12,129 bases of DNA, from positions 1-12,129 of the forward strand of contig DASQXE010000086.1 of NCBI GenBank assembly GCA_035639875.1, in the 5' to 3' direction. A program made the position numbers and the translations under genes. This document shows positions 11,830-12,129 of the stretch, in pieces (positions within the stretch are counted from its first letter, which is position 1; each line of letters starts with the position of its first letter). This DNA is from JAIBJP01 sp035639875 (lineage in GTDB: Bacteria > Actinomycetota > Thermoleophilia > Gaiellales > Gaiellaceae). The notes under the pieces are model-generated. The model saw only the letters and a list, made by a program, of their open reading frames with translations. It did not search any database and was not told where the DNA came from.

Positions 11830-12129
11830 CCTTCGAGTGTACGTACCACGTGGTGGAGGAAGCGGGCGCCAAGCTCCAGATCGTCGATCGTAATCCGCTC
11901 GTCCGCCGAATGGATGAGCCGCGCGGCAAGCTCCGGGTCCATCGTGCGCATCGGGAAGAAGCCGTAGCAGACGGTCCCGAATGCCTCGCGCATGTAGTGG
12001 CTATCCGTGAAACCTGGCAAGACGACGGGCGCGAGCGCCGCACCCGGGTCCTCCTCGGCGACGAAAGACTCGATCGCTTGCCAGAGCGGCGTGCCGCGGG
12101 GCGAGGAGGTGCCGCCCACTCCCTCGATC
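11826..12129 (-). CDS. M20-family metallopeptidase, C-terminal part
   Basis: The C-terminal ~100 residues of a zinc-dependent M20 peptidase/deacylase (ArgE/DapE/carboxypeptidase-like). The frame stays open to the window edge, so the gene begins outside. Signatures are LPGFTDSHYMREAFG, where the TDSxxxR block lines the active site, YGFFPMR, and HSADERITIDDLELGARFLHHVV. The His in HSADERI is the usual C-terminal metal or substrate ligand of the family. Substrate cannot be read from this part. It overlaps the DUF1385 start by 4 nt and should be in the same transcript. Confidence 0.88.
   Translation of the reverse strand, partial: IEGVGGTSSPRGTPLWQAIESFVAEEDPGAALAPVVLPGFTDSHYMREAFGTVCYGFFPMRTMDPELAARLIHSADERITIDDLELGARFLHHVVRTLEG

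Noticed and set aside
1..12129. tRNA/rRNA genes, insertion sequences, prophage
   Set aside because: No tRNA-like cloverleaf, rRNA stretch, transposase motif or long terminal inverted repeat was seen by eye on either strand.

Overview
The window is high-GC, compact, chromosomal DNA of a bacterium. GTG is the commonest start codon, several promoters sit so close to the start codon that leaderless mRNAs are likely, and the protein set (L,D-transpeptidase with a VanW-type PG-binding region, methylmalonyl-CoA epimerase, DUF1385, a short FtsH, ECF sigma factor) fits an actinobacterium. My guess, by inference only, is class Thermoleophilia (Gaiellales/Solirubrobacterales-like). I see no phage, IS, tRNA, rRNA or CRISPR. 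No gap between genes exceeds 300 bases; the longest is about 130.

Layout. 1-1440 (+): the 3' part of an L,D-transpeptidase gene followed 3 nt later by a GNAT acetyltransferase. 1424-3312 (-): a DUF1015 protein and an inositol-monophosphatase-family phosphatase sharing a GTGA stop/start overlap. The phosphatase gene runs tail-to-tail into the acetyltransferase gene with a 17-nt overlap. 3313-3354: a 42-bp divergent promoter region. 3355-4885 (+): a YhaM-like OB-fold/HD protein, then a carbonyl-reductase-like SDR. 4887-5326: an ArsR-family repressor (-) divergent from an unlisted 20-codon gene (+) for a peptide with 8 cysteines; a palindromic operator lies between them. 5320-5396: an 11-nt tandem repeat that starts inside the end of the peptide gene. 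5459-6118 (+): a multi-pass membrane protein. 6135-6165: a GC-rich hairpin between convergent genes. 6175-8318 (-): a tight four-gene run of methylmalonyl-CoA epimerase, a 79-aa protein, an ECF-type sigma factor and a divergent YchF-like P-loop protein. 8347-10966 (-): nicotinate phosphoribosyltransferase followed by a short FtsH. 10986-11009: a perfect hairpin. 11017-12129 (-): the 3' end of an M20 peptidase gene overlapping a DUF1385 (YqhQ-type) gene by 4 nt.

The most interesting locus is 4887-5396, a compact metal/metalloid response module. The ArsR protein has a CC pair near its N-terminus and a CVC motif, as in thiol sensors of As(III)/Sb(III). It faces a gene whose product is almost entirely Cys, Asp/Glu and Gly, with a very good Shine-Dalgarno sequence. 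The dyad ATTGA-N6-TCAAT covers the -35 box of the peptide promoter and the ArsR start codon. Downstream, an 11-nt repeat places TAG stops in all three frames. Other points worth checking are a recurring TANNNT-N6/7-start promoter pattern, two hairpins that share a GGGGATCTCCCC core but lack a T-tract, an FtsH without the usual periplasmic domain, and a YchF-like protein with altered G1, switch II and G4 motifs.
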